The notes: generated by a model from the sequence alone, not told the origin. 64,000 bases of DNA from DASYPP01 sp036006525 (GCA_036006525.1 DASYPP010000040.1:1-64000), one strand, 5' to 3'. Shown: positions 18,011 through 27,710, numbered from the stretch's first letter. A program made the numbers and translations.

Positions 18011-19626
18011 GACGCGGTGTCCAGGGTGTCAAGATTGGTCCGGGCCAACTGGTGCCCCGGATTGATCGCGGTGGCGCGCTGCCAGCAGACCCGGGCCCGG
18101 TTCTGGTCCCGGTGGCGATACGCGATGTTGCCCATCTTGAAGTACAGATCGTCCCCCAGCTCCGGGTTCAGCTTGGCGGCGCGCTCGTACGCCTCCAGCG
18201 CCTCTTCATAGCGCCCGCCGCGATAATGCAGGTCGCCCAGGTTCTTGGAGATCTGGGAATAGGTCGGCTCGTCGGCGAATGCGGCACGCGCCATCTCTTC
18301 AGCCTGGGGCAGGTCACCGGACAGCTCGAGCATCACGGCGAAATTATTTCGCAACACCGCATTGTTGGGATGCGCCGCGGCCCCGGCCTTCGCCATGTCG
18401 AGCGCGCCGGGCAGATCATCGGCGCCGCCGGAAGCCAGTGTCGCCGCCCAGAACCAGGTCGCCGGGGGTGTGCGCTCGCCCCAGACTTCGCGGGCCCGGG
18501 CCAGTCGCGCCACGGCCACCGAGAAGTCCCCCCGCTTGAGCGCAATGACACCCCAACTCAGCATGTACCGCGCATCGTCCCGGGCCCGGGTGACCGCATC
18601 AGCATAGGCCGCTTCGGCCTCCTCGAGCTTGCCCATCTGCTCCAGCGCGAACCCCAGGTTGTGCAGCACCGAGGCGCGGTTGCCGCCGATCTCGGCTGCC
18701 TGTTTGAGACAGGCCACGGCCTCGGGCCACCGAGCCTGGCGCAGGGCGATCAGGCCGAGGTAGAACGCGGAGCTGGGTTCCCGGGGCCGGAGCTCGGAGA
18801 CCCGGCGGAACTCCCGCATGGCTTCGTCCAGCATGCCGGTCTTATAGAACGCGATGCCCAAGTTGCGATGCTCTTCGACCCGGCCGTCGCTGACGTTCGG
18901 GGTGGGCGCGGCGGCGGAGGACCCGACCCGGTGCACAAACCCCGCGGTGAGCAGCCCGAACAGCGCCTTCCCAGCCTCGAACTCGATCAGCCCCGAATCA
19001 TCGAAGACCTGCTGGACGTCACGGGACCCATCGAGCAGGGGCACGATCCGCTGCTGGGCCGGCGACAGGTTCACGTCGGCCTGCATGAGGTGGTCGCGAT
19101 CGATCGCAAAGATGATGTCCATGCTGGGAATCTTCTTCTCGATCAGGCTCCACTCGTCCACCCGGCGGGCGCCTTCCAGCAACAGGGACTCGGGATTGAT
19201 GGAGACCAGGAAGTCTTCCCGCTCGGGGTGAACCCCGGCTTCGAAGTTGAAAGTCCCCGAGTTCCAGGTGAACAGGTAGTACACGGCCTCCTCGATCTGG
19301 AGCCGCATGTACTCTTCCAGTTCCTGTCGGGTGATCGCGTTGATCTCCACCAGGATCTGGCCCAGCTTGGTGTCGCGCTTCTCGGTCTGGAGATCAACGG
19401 CCTGCTGCAGCTGCGCGGCGGAGATCCGGTTGTTCTTCACCAGGATATCGCCGAGGCGGTCACGCCGGTTCACGATGGAGGCGTAACAGATCCGGCCCTG
19501 GTCGAAGTAGATGTAGCCGAAGTTGTGCCGGTCGGCCACGGCCAGGCAGCCGGTCTTCCGGCCCAGGGCCAGCAGCTGGAGGACATCGGGAAGACTGGCT
19601 TCCTTGAGGCTGCCCTTGATCGCCAT
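18007..19626 (-). CDS. PATAN (DUF4388) and TPR protein
   Basis: 539 residues. The N-terminal domain starts MAIKGSLKEASLPDVLQLLA and includes GRKTGCLAV and GYIYFDQGRICYASI, characteristic of DUF4388/PATAN, a family tied to bacterial signalling and gliding. A winged-helix-like middle part (residues about 150-235) leads to tandem TPRs. A second protein of the same design is encoded at 23866-25011. It is likely a cytoplasmic scaffold between MglA-type polarity and the Che proteins; that role is inference. Confidence 0.85.
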   Translation of the reverse strand: MAIKGSLKEASLPDVLQLLALGRKTGCLAVADRHNFGYIYFDQGRICYASIVNRRDRLGDILVKNNRISAAQLQQAVDLQTEKRDTKLGQILVEINAITRQELEEYMRLQIEEAVYYLFTWNSGTFNFEAGVHPEREDFLVSINPESLLLEGARRVDEWSLIEKKIPSMDIIFAIDRDHLMQADVNLSPAQQRIVPLLDGSRDVQQVFDDSGLIEFEAGKALFGLLTAGFVHRVGSSAAAPTPNVSDGRVEEHRNLGIAFYKTGMLDEAMREFRRVSELRPREPSSAFYLGLIALRQARWPEAVACLKQAAEIGGNRASVLHNLGFALEQMGKLEEAEAAYADAVTRARDDARYMLSWGVIALKRGDFSVAVARLARAREVWGERTPPATWFWAATLASGGADDLPGALDMAKAGAAAHPNNAVLRNNFAVMLELSGDLPQAEEMARAAFADEPTYSQISKNLGDLHYRGGRYEEALEAYERAAKLNPELGDDLYFKMGNIAYRHRDQNRARVCWQRATAINPGHQLARTNLDTLDTAS

Positions 19627-21557
19627 CAGCGCAGCTCCTCGACGATGCGGTCAGTCGAATCGGGCCATTCCCAGATCATTTTCTCCCGGCTGCGCACGCT
19701 GGCCGCGGGCAGCGACACCACCCCGCTCAACCGCCGGCCGCCGCTGCTGCGTCGCGGCTGTTTGGGCTGCACGCCCTCCAGCAGCTCGCGGGCAAGGCCG
19801 GCGGTGACCGGCTCGTTCCGCACCTCGGCGCCGCTGATGATCCGCTGAAGCACGCCGTGCAGGGTTCGAATCGAGTCGACGTTTCGGCCGGCCAGGTACC
19901 CGGCCAGCTCGGAGTCGACCGATCCCTGGGTCTCCCGCAGCAGGCGCTCCAGCACGGCCAGCCGGACTTCGCGCTCCGGCGGGGGGAGGTGGACCACGAG
20001 GCCGCCCTCGAGCCGGCTCACCACCCGGGGTTCCACCCCCTGCAGCTCGTTGAGCGGTACGGCGCTGGTGAAGACCATCTGGCGCTGGCCTTCCTGCAGC
20101 TGGTTGAACAGCCAGAAGAACTCCTCCTGGGTCCGCTCCTTACTATGGATGAGCTGGATATCGTCCAGCAGAAAGGCGGTCACCCGGCGGTACCGGGTGC
20201 GCCACCAGTTGACCCGGTCGCGATCGATCGCGGCGATCAGGTCGTCCACAAATTCCTGAGTGCTGAGACAGGCGACCACCGCCCCCTCCCGACTGGCAAG
20301 GCCGTTCCCGATCCCGTGCAGCAGGTGGGTCTTTCCAGTTCCGCTAGGGCCAACGATGACCAGCGGATTGTACTTGAGGGCCGGGTGCTCCACCGTCATC
20401 AGCGCGGCGCGCACCGCCATCCGGTTGCCGGGTCCTTCGGCGAAATCCGCCAGCTGCCAGAACGGCGAGGGCCCCGGCGGCGGGGTCGCCCCTTCCCGGG
20501 CCCGGCCCACCAGTGCTTCTGCCTCGGCGAGGAGATCCGGGTCCCGGAAGACGGGATTGCCGCCCAGCGACGCATCGATATCCGTCGCTTCGGCCTCGAG
20601 GACCTGGAGCCGCTCCACGTCGGCGGCGTACTGCTTGAGGACCAGGTCGGGATCGGGAGGCGTGTCCTGCTCCAGCAGGGCATTCAGCCGGCTGACCCGG
20701 TACCCATCGCCTTCCCAGTGCAGCACGGCCACCGCGACCCGGGTGCGCCAGGCTTCCACCTGCTGGGCGACGGTCGAAGAGATTTCCGAGAGGAAGCTGC
20801 TGAACTCATCGTCCGCTTCGGTGGGCTGGTTGGCGGCCGCCATTCCACCCAGGACGATCCGAGCCTGTTTTTCGTCCAGTGGCTGGTCACTCACCGCCTG
20901 GAACGCGATCAGCCGATTGAGCGCGCCGATGAGCTCGCGCACGTTGGAGTTGGCCAGCGACGCCACGGTCTCCAGAACGCCGGGGGCGAACTCGCACTTC
21001 CGCTCTTCGGCATGGCGGCGCACGATCGCGACCCGGGTCTCGTAGTCGGGCGCGGCGATATCGATGATCAGCCCGCCGGCGAAGCGCTGGTTGAGGCGCT
21101 CATCGAGCGAGCCGATTTCGCTGGGGCTCCGGTCACTGGCCAGCACGATCTGCCGGTTTGCGGTCTGCATGGTGTTGATCACACGCAGCAGCTCGGCCTG
21201 CAGCTCACGCTGCTTGTCGAGAAACTGGACGTCATCGATCAGCAGGACATCAATGTCCGAGAAGCGCTTGCGGTAGGCATCGCCCTGGCCGGCCGCGACG
21301 GCGGCATGGAAGGCCTCGACCAGGTCGTCGAGCGTGAGGTACTCGACCACCAGGCCCGGATTGATGGCCTCGGCCGCGTGGGCCAACGCCATGAGCAGGT
21401 GGGTCTTGCCGAGGCCGGGGCCGCTATAGATGAAGAGGGGGTTGTACGCGACACCGGGACTCTCCGCCACCGACTTGGCCGCCGAAACGGCCAGCCGGTT
21501 GGCGGAACCCACCACGAACGTGTCGAAGCGGAATCGGGGATTCAGATCCGCCGTCAC
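19626..21557 (-). CDS. tandem DnaA-type AAA+ ATPase without DNA-binding domain
   Basis: 643 residues. Residues 9-60 match the start of DnaA domain III (FRFDTFVVGSANRLAVSAAK, then YNPLFIYSGPGLGKTHLL). Walker B is VLLIDDVQFL (about 103-112). An arginine-finger region (ERLNQRFAGGL) and a sensor-2-like NVRELIGALNRL follow. A second AAA+ copy begins near residue 370 with KYNPLVIVGPSGTGKTHLL, AFLLDDIQLI and EPRVVSRLEGGL. Neither DnaA domain I nor the domain IV helix-turn-helix is present. The start is GTG overlapping the mglA stop (GTGA). It is therefore unlikely to initiate replication; a switch or assembly ATPase in the Mgl-Che system is my inference. Confidence 0.88.
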   Translation of the reverse strand: MTADLNPRFRFDTFVVGSANRLAVSAAKSVAESPGVAYNPLFIYSGPGLGKTHLLMALAHAAEAINPGLVVEYLTLDDLVEAFHAAVAAGQGDAYRKRFSDIDVLLIDDVQFLDKQRELQAELLRVINTMQTANRQIVLASDRSPSEIGSLDERLNQRFAGGLIIDIAAPDYETRVAIVRRHAEERKCEFAPGVLETVASLANSNVRELIGALNRLIAFQAVSDQPLDEKQARIVLGGMAAANQPTEADDEFSSFLSEISSTVAQQVEAWRTRVAVAVLHWEGDGYRVSRLNALLEQDTPPDPDLVLKQYAADVERLQVLEAEATDIDASLGGNPVFRDPDLLAEAEALVGRAREGATPPPGPSPFWQLADFAEGPGNRMAVRAALMTVEHPALKYNPLVIVGPSGTGKTHLLHGIGNGLASREGAVVACLSTQEFVDDLIAAIDRDRVNWWRTRYRRVTAFLLDDIQLIHSKERTQEEFFWLFNQLQEGQRQMVFTSAVPLNELQGVEPRVVSRLEGGLVVHLPPPEREVRLAVLERLLRETQGSVDSELAGYLAGRNVDSIRTLHGVLQRIISGAEVRNEPVTAGLARELLEGVQPKQPRRSSGGRRLSGVVSLPAASVRSREKMIWEWPDSTDRIVEELR

Positions 21558-22156
21558 TTCAGGTTGCCTCCGGCGGCAAGGCGCTTGAGCACAATTTCAG
21601 AAATTCCTTTCAGCGTTTCGAACACGCCGGCGCCGTGCAGCGCGTCGGCGGTAAAGCTCTTTTGCGCGCGGAAATTGAGCGCGTCGTCCAGTTCGGTCTG
21701 AGTCAGGATGAGATCCCGCGGCAAGTCCTGCTTGTTGTACTGCAGTACCACCGGAAACTGCCTGACGTCGATGCCCTGTTGCAGCAGGTTCACCTGAAGG
21801 TTCTGCAGGCTTTCGAGATTCTCGTCGAACCGGCGGGCCTGGCTGTCGGCGACGAAGACCACGCCGTCGGCGCCCTGGAGAACCAGCTGCCGGGTCGCGT
21901 TGTAATATACCTGGCCCGGCACGGTGTAGAGCTGGAAGCGGGTAGCGAAACCGGAGATGACCCCGAGATCGATCGGGAGAAAATCGAAGAACAGCGTGCG
22001 ATCGGTCTGGGTGGCCAGGGATACCATCCTGCCCCGGCGCGACTCCGGCACCCGGCCGTAGACGTACTGCAGGTTGCTCGTCTTTCCGGACCGGCCCGGT
22101 CCGTAATAGACGATCTTGCAGGTGATCTCGCGGGTCGTGAAGTTGACGAGTGACAT
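21554..22156 (-). CDS. mglA: MglA-like small Ras-family GTPase
   Basis: 200 residues. The P-loop is GPGRSGKT (19-26), TVPGQ is at 78-82 and NKQD at 141-144. Arg53 (TDRTLFFDF) and Gln82 fall where Myxococcus MglA has its catalytic Arg and Gln. MglA sets cell polarity and controls gliding or type IV pili. It directly follows roadblock genes that may encode its MglB-type GAP. Confidence 0.94.
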   Translation of the reverse strand: MSLVNFTTREITCKIVYYGPGRSGKTSNLQYVYGRVPESRRGRMVSLATQTDRTLFFDFLPIDLGVISGFATRFQLYTVPGQVYYNATRQLVLQGADGVVFVADSQARRFDENLESLQNLQVNLLQQGIDVRQFPVVLQYNKQDLPRDLILTQTELDDALNFRAQKSFTADALHGAGVFETLKGISEIVLKRLAAGGNLK

Positions 22157-22159
22157 TAG

Positions 22160-22621
22160 TCAGCGACCGAAAAGTGTGCGAAGGCTGGCATTCAGTTCCT
22201 TCTCGAAATCGGCGGGCAGCACCTGGGGCGGCTGTTTCTCCGCCGGCGCCGCCTGCTTCAGGTCCAGCACCAGCTGGTTGAAGAAGAGCTGCACCAGACC
22301 GAGGGACGTCTCGGACCCGAAGACCACCAGTCCAATCATCACACCGCGCGGGGTTTCGAACCGCGCGAGGAAGTGTCCCTGCCGGGTACCCTGGTGCACG
22401 ACGGTGGTAAACGCGGGCCAGCTGATCACCCGGGCCAGCTCCTGGGCCGACGCCATGATCCCGGCACCCAACGCCGCGGCACTCATGACATCGAGCGCGC
22501 GGGTGAACCCGTGCTGGGCGATCACCTGGCCGGCGGAGGTCATAATGAGCACCAGCCGAGCCGAGGACTCTCCCAGGAATCCTTCCAGCGGCGCCACCAC
22601 CCAGGGTTCGACCGAGCGCAT
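22160..22621 (-). CDS. roadblock/LC7-type protein, candidate MglB-like partner of MglA
   Basis: 153 residues. The central part (ARLVLIMTSAGQVIAQHGFT, GHFLARFETPRGVMIGLVVF) fits the roadblock/LC7 fold. A C-terminal extension of about 40 residues ends in FEKELNASLRTLFGR, as in gliding-associated roadblock proteins. The gene ends four bases before mglA. Roadblock proteins of this family act as GTPase-activating or scaffold partners of MglA. Its ATG overlaps the preceding TGA by one base. Confidence 0.8.
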   Translation of the reverse strand: MRSVEPWVVAPLEGFLGESSARLVLIMTSAGQVIAQHGFTRALDVMSAAALGAGIMASAQELARVISWPAFTTVVHQGTRQGHFLARFETPRGVMIGLVVFGSETSLGLVQLFFNQLVLDLKQAAPAEKQPPQVLPADFEKELNASLRTLFGR

Positions 22622-22968
22622 CAGGTTATGGTCTCCGCGACCCGGGCCATCTCCAGCCGGGCGCGCCCGACGTTCACGCCGCGTTCGGCAATGACGACCA
22701 GCAACAACCCATGACCGGCGGGACATACCAGCAGGGCGCCGCCCGTGGCCTGAAGGTGGAGGAACCCGGGCCGGCCTCCGCTCGCGGCGGCGGCCGCGCC
22801 TTCCAACCGGCGGGTCAGGCTCGACGCCAGCGCGGCCAGGGCTGCCCCGTCCACATCTTCCATCACCGCTTCCGCCACCACGATCCCGTCGTCGCCGGTC
22901 GCGATCATCGCGCCGCGCACACCGTGAATTGCGGTCAGCGATTCCAGGGCCTTCTGATGATTGCTCAT
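22621..22968 (-). CDS. roadblock/LC7-type protein, short
   Basis: 115 residues, the size of a single roadblock domain. It opens with MSNHQKALESLTAIHGVRGA and continues with MIATGDDGIVVAEAVMEDVD, the usual roadblock strand pattern, ending in RGVNVGRARLEMARVAETI. It is a second MglB candidate. The ATG at 22966-22968 overlaps the preceding stop. Confidence 0.8.
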   Translation of the reverse strand: MSNHQKALESLTAIHGVRGAMIATGDDGIVVAEAVMEDVDGAALAALASSLTRRLEGAAAAASGGRPGFLHLQATGGALLVCPAGHGLLLVVIAERGVNVGRARLEMARVAETIT

Positions 22969-23873
22969 GAGCCCTGCTCCAGCCACCGGCGCGCCGCGTC
23001 GAGGGCCCGCGCCGCGCCCAACGCCACCCGGGCCATCGGAATTCCGGGATCGCGGATCGCGAGCAGCATGGTTTCCGGCGTGGGGGAGACCAGGAAGAAA
23101 TGCGCGCCCGAGGCTTCGAGCGCGAGGCTCTGCCATTCTCCCAGCTGGAGCAGGCGCACGGCCCGGCCGGCTTCCCGGGAAACCCCGGCGAGCTCCGCTG
23201 CCACCCGGTCCGCCACGTCACTTCCTGCGGCGCCCTTCATCGATCCGAGCAGGCGAAGCCCCGCGGCATCGACCAGGAGCAGGCCGTCGTCCTCGAGCGG
23301 GTTCTGGGGTGATTCGCCGGGGCGCGACGCGGGGGCGTTCACCGGGGTTGCCGCCGGCGCTTCCGCTGCCGATGTCGATCCTGGTTCCGGCGCCGGGGTC
23401 GAAGACGCTGCCGGAGCCGGTGACGCGGCCGGTTGATCCATCCGAGGCGTGACTTCCGCGGCCCGGGCTTGTTCCATGCGGGCGCGGACGCGGGTGATCA
23501 CCGCGGCCAGCTGGTGATCGTCGGGCCGGTGGGTGGCCGCGGTTTGCAGGTGACGCAGCGCGGAGTGGAGATCGTCCGCCTTGAAGAAGAGGAAGCCCAG
23601 GCCCTTGTGGGCTCCGGGATGGGTGGAGTCGAGGCGCAGGGTCATGTCCCACTCATCGAACGCGCCCTCGAGGTCACCCTGGTCCGCCAGGATGCGGGCG
23701 TAGAGATCATGTGCCTCGGGAAGGTCGGGATAGCGGGTGAGACCCTGGACTACCACCTTGGCCGCCGGTTCCAGCCGTCCGGCCTGGCGCAACGCCTCGC
23801 CCAGCTCGAGGAACACCAGGCTTCGCGGATCGGCGGCGAGCTCGGCGGTCAGTACTCGGATGTCGTCACTCAC
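22965..23873 (-). CDS. TPR protein with C-terminal roadblock-like domain
   Basis: 302 residues. TPR units cover about residues 1-125 (FLELGEALRQAGRLEPAAKV; GAHKGLGFLFFKADDLHSAL). A Pro/Ala/Ser-rich linker covers about 140-190. The C-terminal part (DGLLLVDAAGLRLLGSMKG, FFLVSPTPETMLLAIRDPG) looks like a roadblock domain. It overlaps the PATAN gene upstream by eight bases. It would give the operon a third roadblock module. Confidence 0.75.
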   Translation of the reverse strand: MSDDIRVLTAELAADPRSLVFLELGEALRQAGRLEPAAKVVVQGLTRYPDLPEAHDLYARILADQGDLEGAFDEWDMTLRLDSTHPGAHKGLGFLFFKADDLHSALRHLQTAATHRPDDHQLAAVITRVRARMEQARAAEVTPRMDQPAASPAPAASSTPAPEPGSTSAAEAPAATPVNAPASRPGESPQNPLEDDGLLLVDAAGLRLLGSMKGAAGSDVADRVAAELAGVSREAGRAVRLLQLGEWQSLALEASGAHFFLVSPTPETMLLAIRDPGIPMARVALGAARALDAARRWLEQGS

Positions 23874-25011
23874 GGGGACCTCTCAGCGCTCCGTCAATGG
23901 TGACTGCCGCCTCGCGCACCGCGCGCACCGTGGCCGCGTGCGACGCTTCCTCGGGCGACATTCCCGCCGTCGAGTTCCAGCGGTCGCAGGCCTCGGCGGC
24001 TTCCCGGAATCGGCCCTGGGCCGCGAGGCAGAGTCCCCAGAGCCGCCAGGCCGTGATGTTATCCGGATCCAGTTGCAACGCCCGGTTCACCGACGCGCCA
24101 GCTTCCGTAAAGCGGCCGCCCGCGATCAAAACCCGGCCCAGCACCACATGGCTCAGCGGCTGATCGGGATGGATGGTCACGGCTTCCTCGGCGATCTGCC
24201 TCGCCAGCTCGACAGTGCCGGTCAGCAGTTCACTCTCCGCCCGGACGATCAACATCGCGAGCTCGCGCCCGCTGCCCTGCTCCCGCGGCTGCGCTACCGG
24301 GTCCTCCAGGGTGAGGATGCCGGCCGTGGTGAGCCCGAACAGCGTCTTCGCCACTTCGAATTCCGACTTGCCCAGGGTGATCGACAAGCCGCGCACATCG
24401 GATCCCCCGTCGATCGCGCTCAGCACTTCCCACTCGAACGGGATCAAGTCCAGGGGGCCATCGTTAGCCGGCGGCGCCAGGCGCGGAATGATGCCCAGGT
24501 GGGGGATCTTGGTCTCGATCCGGGACCACTCGTCGATTCGCCGCGCGGCCTCCATCACCAGCGCCTCGGTGGTGATCCGGATATCCGCCTCGGCCGGCGA
24601 CTCGGCGATTTCGCCTTCCTCGAAGGAGAAGTAGCCCTCCGCCCAGCTCAGCAGCTCGAACACGACTTCCTCGATCTGGGAACGCACCTGGCGGTCCAGC
24701 TCGCGGCGGCCGATCGAGCCGATGTGAATCAGGATCTCTCCCAGCCGGCGGGGATCGCCATTCTGCTGCATCGCCCGGGCCCGGTGGAGATCTTCCTCCG
24801 AGACCTTGCCGGCCTTGAGCAGCAGGCCGCCCAGGGGATGCGGATTGCTCCTGATCTCGGCGCCGATGACGGCGCCCTTGTCGAAGTACACCATGCCGGC
24901 GTTCTGCCGGATTTCGGACCGCACCCGCAACACCCCGGTCTTCCGGCTGAGATCGAGCAGCTGGAAGACATCGTGGATGCCAAGCTCCTTGAGCGGCCCT
25001 TCGATCGCCAT
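23866..25011 (-). CDS. PATAN (DUF4388) and TPR protein, second paralogue
   Basis: 381 residues. It begins MAIEGPLKELGIHDVFQLLD and continues SRKTGVLRV and GMVYFDKGAVIGAEI, the DUF4388/PATAN pattern also seen at 18007-19626. A helical middle region leads to a short TPR array (AEEAVTIHPDQPLSHVVLGR, NITAWRLWGLCLAAQGRFRE). The paralogue has a longer TPR tail. The pair flanks the roadblock-mglA-AAA+ block. Confidence 0.85.
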   Translation of the reverse strand: MAIEGPLKELGIHDVFQLLDLSRKTGVLRVRSEIRQNAGMVYFDKGAVIGAEIRSNPHPLGGLLLKAGKVSEEDLHRARAMQQNGDPRRLGEILIHIGSIGRRELDRQVRSQIEEVVFELLSWAEGYFSFEEGEIAESPAEADIRITTEALVMEAARRIDEWSRIETKIPHLGIIPRLAPPANDGPLDLIPFEWEVLSAIDGGSDVRGLSITLGKSEFEVAKTLFGLTTAGILTLEDPVAQPREQGSGRELAMLIVRAESELLTGTVELARQIAEEAVTIHPDQPLSHVVLGRVLIAGGRFTEAGASVNRALQLDPDNITAWRLWGLCLAAQGRFREAAEACDRWNSTAGMSPEEASHAATVRAVREAAVTIDGALRGPRE

Positions 25012-25013
25012 GG

Positions 25014-27704
25014 TCAGGACGCCCGGCTGAGAATGTGCTGGAGATCGCGGGCCGAGCGGGTCTCATTGCGCGCCAGCTGGGCGAACGAGGACGTCGGATC
25101 CGCCTGGACCACCCGCTCCCAGAGCTGCACCGCCTGGTTGTAGCGCCGCATCCGGGTCAGCGCGACCCCGGCGTAGTACATCGCCCCGGTGTGATTGGGG
25201 TCGTACTTGAGAATGCGTCCGAACGCTTCGAGAGCGCGCTCCGGGCGCCCGTCGTCCAGCAGGGTGCGGCCGAGCAGCTGGAGCGCGTCGAGTTCGAGTG
25301 GATCGGAATAGAGCAGCGCCACCAGAACCTCGATGGCGGCGGGCAGCGCCTCGGTGCGGCGCTGCAGGTCCGCCAGGGCCAGGGCAGCCTCGACAAAGGT
25401 CGGCAGCAGGTCCAGGGCGCGCTCGTAGGCGGCGCGGGCGGCGTCCCACTTCTCCCGCTTTTCTTCCAGCTCGCCCAGCTCGCACCAGACCTGGGCCAGC
25501 GAGTTGTCCAGCTCGAGGGCGGAGTGATACGCCGCAATCGCCACGCTCAATTCACCGAGCCGCACCGCGATGCGGGCCTGGAGCTGGAGCAGGTCGGGTC
25601 GGCCCGGTGCCCGGATCTGCGCTTCCTTCACCAGGTCGAGAGCGCCGACCGGATTGCCGTTGGCCAGACGGGTTTTCGACACGGCCACGAGTACTTCGAC
25701 CCGGTCGGCCCGGCGTTTCACCAGCTCCTCGGCCAGGGGCCCGGCCTCCCGTGCCCGGCCCAGGGCCAGGAGCGCCTTTACCTCGCCCAGGGTCGCGTCG
25801 TCGTCCGTGCCGAGCTCCACCCGGGCTTCGCGATAGCGTTCCAGCGCCTCGCCATGGAGCCCCCGCCGCGCGAAGATGTGGCCCGCGAGGATTGCGGCGG
25901 CGGGATATGGCGCGCCCCGGGCCAACGCCCGGTCCAGTTCTGCCGAAGCGCGGTCCAGCAGTCCCTTGTTGATGCACTCGCGGGCGAAGGCCAGCAGGTC
26001 TTCGCCGGCGGCAGCCGTCGGCTCGGCCGGCACCGGCGGGGCGAGATCGCGAAAGACCTGGTCCAGCAGCCGCTGGTCGAACGCGAAGTCCTCACCGACC
26101 TCCTCCACGGCGACATCGGCGGAGATCTCCGGCACGATGGCGATGGTGGGATCCTCATACTGCAGGTCGATCGTGAGGGCGTACTTCTGCGGCACGTAAA
26201 ACGGCTCCAGCTCGAGGGCCCGCTTGGTCTCCTTGAGGGCACCGTCGAAATCGCCGACCTGGCTCAGGGTGAAGCTCAGGTTGTAATGGGCAGAAGCGTT
26301 CTCGGGATCGCCCTCCACCGCGCGAACGAAGGCGTTGCGGGCATCGGGGTAGCGCTTGAGCTCGGTCAGCACCAGGCCCACACCGTTCCACGCGATCGCA
26401 TTGGCAGGGTGATCGCCCAGCACCTGACGGTAGGCCTCGAGCGAGAGCTGGAGCCGGCGGCGCTGGAGCAGGAGGAGTCCCAGGTTCAGGTGCGCGGTCA
26501 CCAGGTCCCGCTTGCAGCGGAGCGCCTGGTGAAAGGCTTCGAGCGCGTCCTCGCCGGAATCTCCGTGAGACTGCAGCACGCCGAGGTTATTCCAGGCCAG
26601 CGCATAGTTCTTGTCGAGCTCCACCGCCTTGCGATACGACTCGTTTGCCTCCTTCCGGCGGCCGGCCTGGTGCAGGCAGACCCCGCGCTCGTTGAACAGC
26701 TTGGGGGAATCGGGGAACTCGACAACCAGGGACTCATACAATTCGAGCGCGGCGCCGAGCTCGCGGCGGAGCAGCTGTACTTCGGCCATGGCCTGGAGCG
26801 TCAGGCGGCGGTCTTCCCCGCTCTCCAGCGCCAGCCGGTATTCCCGCAAAGCCTCGACGTAATAGCCCTTCTGCCGGAAGGCGAGGCCCAGGTTGTAGTG
26901 CGCGAGGGTAGTGGCATCGGACAGGGAGGGTCGCCGCAGCTCCAGCGCCTGGTCGTCGATGACCCGGGTGGCACCGGTGCGGCGGCGGAGCGAAAGATTG
27001 GTCTGGGCCCGGGCGAACGTGGGATTGAGCGCAATCGCGCGCTTGGTGGCGGCCCGGGCGGCTTCATGCTGGCCCAGGTCCCCGTACAGGAACGCCAGCA
27101 GATAGTGGGCGTCGGCGTTGTCAGGGTTCAGGCCGACACATTCCTGTAGAATGGCCCGAGCCTGGTCCGGCAGGCCCCGGTTGTACAACGCCTCACCAAA
27201 GTAGAAGAGCGCCAGGGAGCTCTCGGGATCCTTTTCCCGGGCCTGGCCGAAGCGTTCCGAAGCCTCGTCCAGCCGGCCGCTGGCCTTGAGGGCGAGCCCG
27301 AGGTGGATCATAGTCGGCACATCGTCCGGGTTCCGCACCAGCATCGCCTCGAACTCGCGGATGGCATCCTCGTGGTGGCCGAGCGAGGCGTAGGTCCGCC
27401 CCAGCTCCCAGTGCGCATCGCCGTCGTCGGGGGTTCGCCGAAGCCGCTCCGAAAGCTCGGCGACCCGGCGGTCGTAGTACCCGGTGTTCCGGTAGGCGAT
27501 CTCCAGGTTGGCCTGGGCGACCTGCATCTTGGGATCCAGTTCGAGCGCGCGGGTAAACTCCGCGATCGCTTCGGCGATGAGGCTCTTCTGGTAGTAGAGA
27601 ACGCCGAGGTTGTTGTGGGCCCCGGCATCGGAAGGATCAATCCGGCGGGCAAAGGAGCGCAGAACAGCCAGATCGCGCTCCGAAAGAGCAGGACCGCCGG
27701 CCAT
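25014..27704 (-). CDS. large TPR-repeat scaffold protein
   Basis: 896 residues made mostly of TPR units, for example AHNNLGVLYYQKSLIAEAIA, ALAWNNLGVLQSHGDSGEDA and IAWNGVGLVLTELKRYPDAR. It has no signal peptide and no other recognisable domain. It runs two bases ahead of the PATAN gene, so it belongs to the chemosensory-Mgl operon. Large TPR proteins in gliding systems act as scaffolds; that role here is inference. Confidence 0.85.
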   Translation of the reverse strand: MAGGPALSERDLAVLRSFARRIDPSDAGAHNNLGVLYYQKSLIAEAIAEFTRALELDPKMQVAQANLEIAYRNTGYYDRRVAELSERLRRTPDDGDAHWELGRTYASLGHHEDAIREFEAMLVRNPDDVPTMIHLGLALKASGRLDEASERFGQAREKDPESSLALFYFGEALYNRGLPDQARAILQECVGLNPDNADAHYLLAFLYGDLGQHEAARAATKRAIALNPTFARAQTNLSLRRRTGATRVIDDQALELRRPSLSDATTLAHYNLGLAFRQKGYYVEALREYRLALESGEDRRLTLQAMAEVQLLRRELGAALELYESLVVEFPDSPKLFNERGVCLHQAGRRKEANESYRKAVELDKNYALAWNNLGVLQSHGDSGEDALEAFHQALRCKRDLVTAHLNLGLLLLQRRRLQLSLEAYRQVLGDHPANAIAWNGVGLVLTELKRYPDARNAFVRAVEGDPENASAHYNLSFTLSQVGDFDGALKETKRALELEPFYVPQKYALTIDLQYEDPTIAIVPEISADVAVEEVGEDFAFDQRLLDQVFRDLAPPVPAEPTAAAGEDLLAFARECINKGLLDRASAELDRALARGAPYPAAAILAGHIFARRGLHGEALERYREARVELGTDDDATLGEVKALLALGRAREAGPLAEELVKRRADRVEVLVAVSKTRLANGNPVGALDLVKEAQIRAPGRPDLLQLQARIAVRLGELSVAIAAYHSALELDNSLAQVWCELGELEEKREKWDAARAAYERALDLLPTFVEAALALADLQRRTEALPAAIEVLVALLYSDPLELDALQLLGRTLLDDGRPERALEAFGRILKYDPNHTGAMYYAGVALTRMRRYNQAVQLWERVVQADPTSSFAQLARNETRSARDLQHILSRAS

Positions 27705-27710
27705 AGCCGT

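Noticed and set aside
19626..21557. Chromosomal replication initiator DnaA and a nearby oriC
   Set aside because: Domains I and IV are missing, the AAA+ module is doubled, and no cluster of DnaA boxes, dnaN or gyr genes is nearby.
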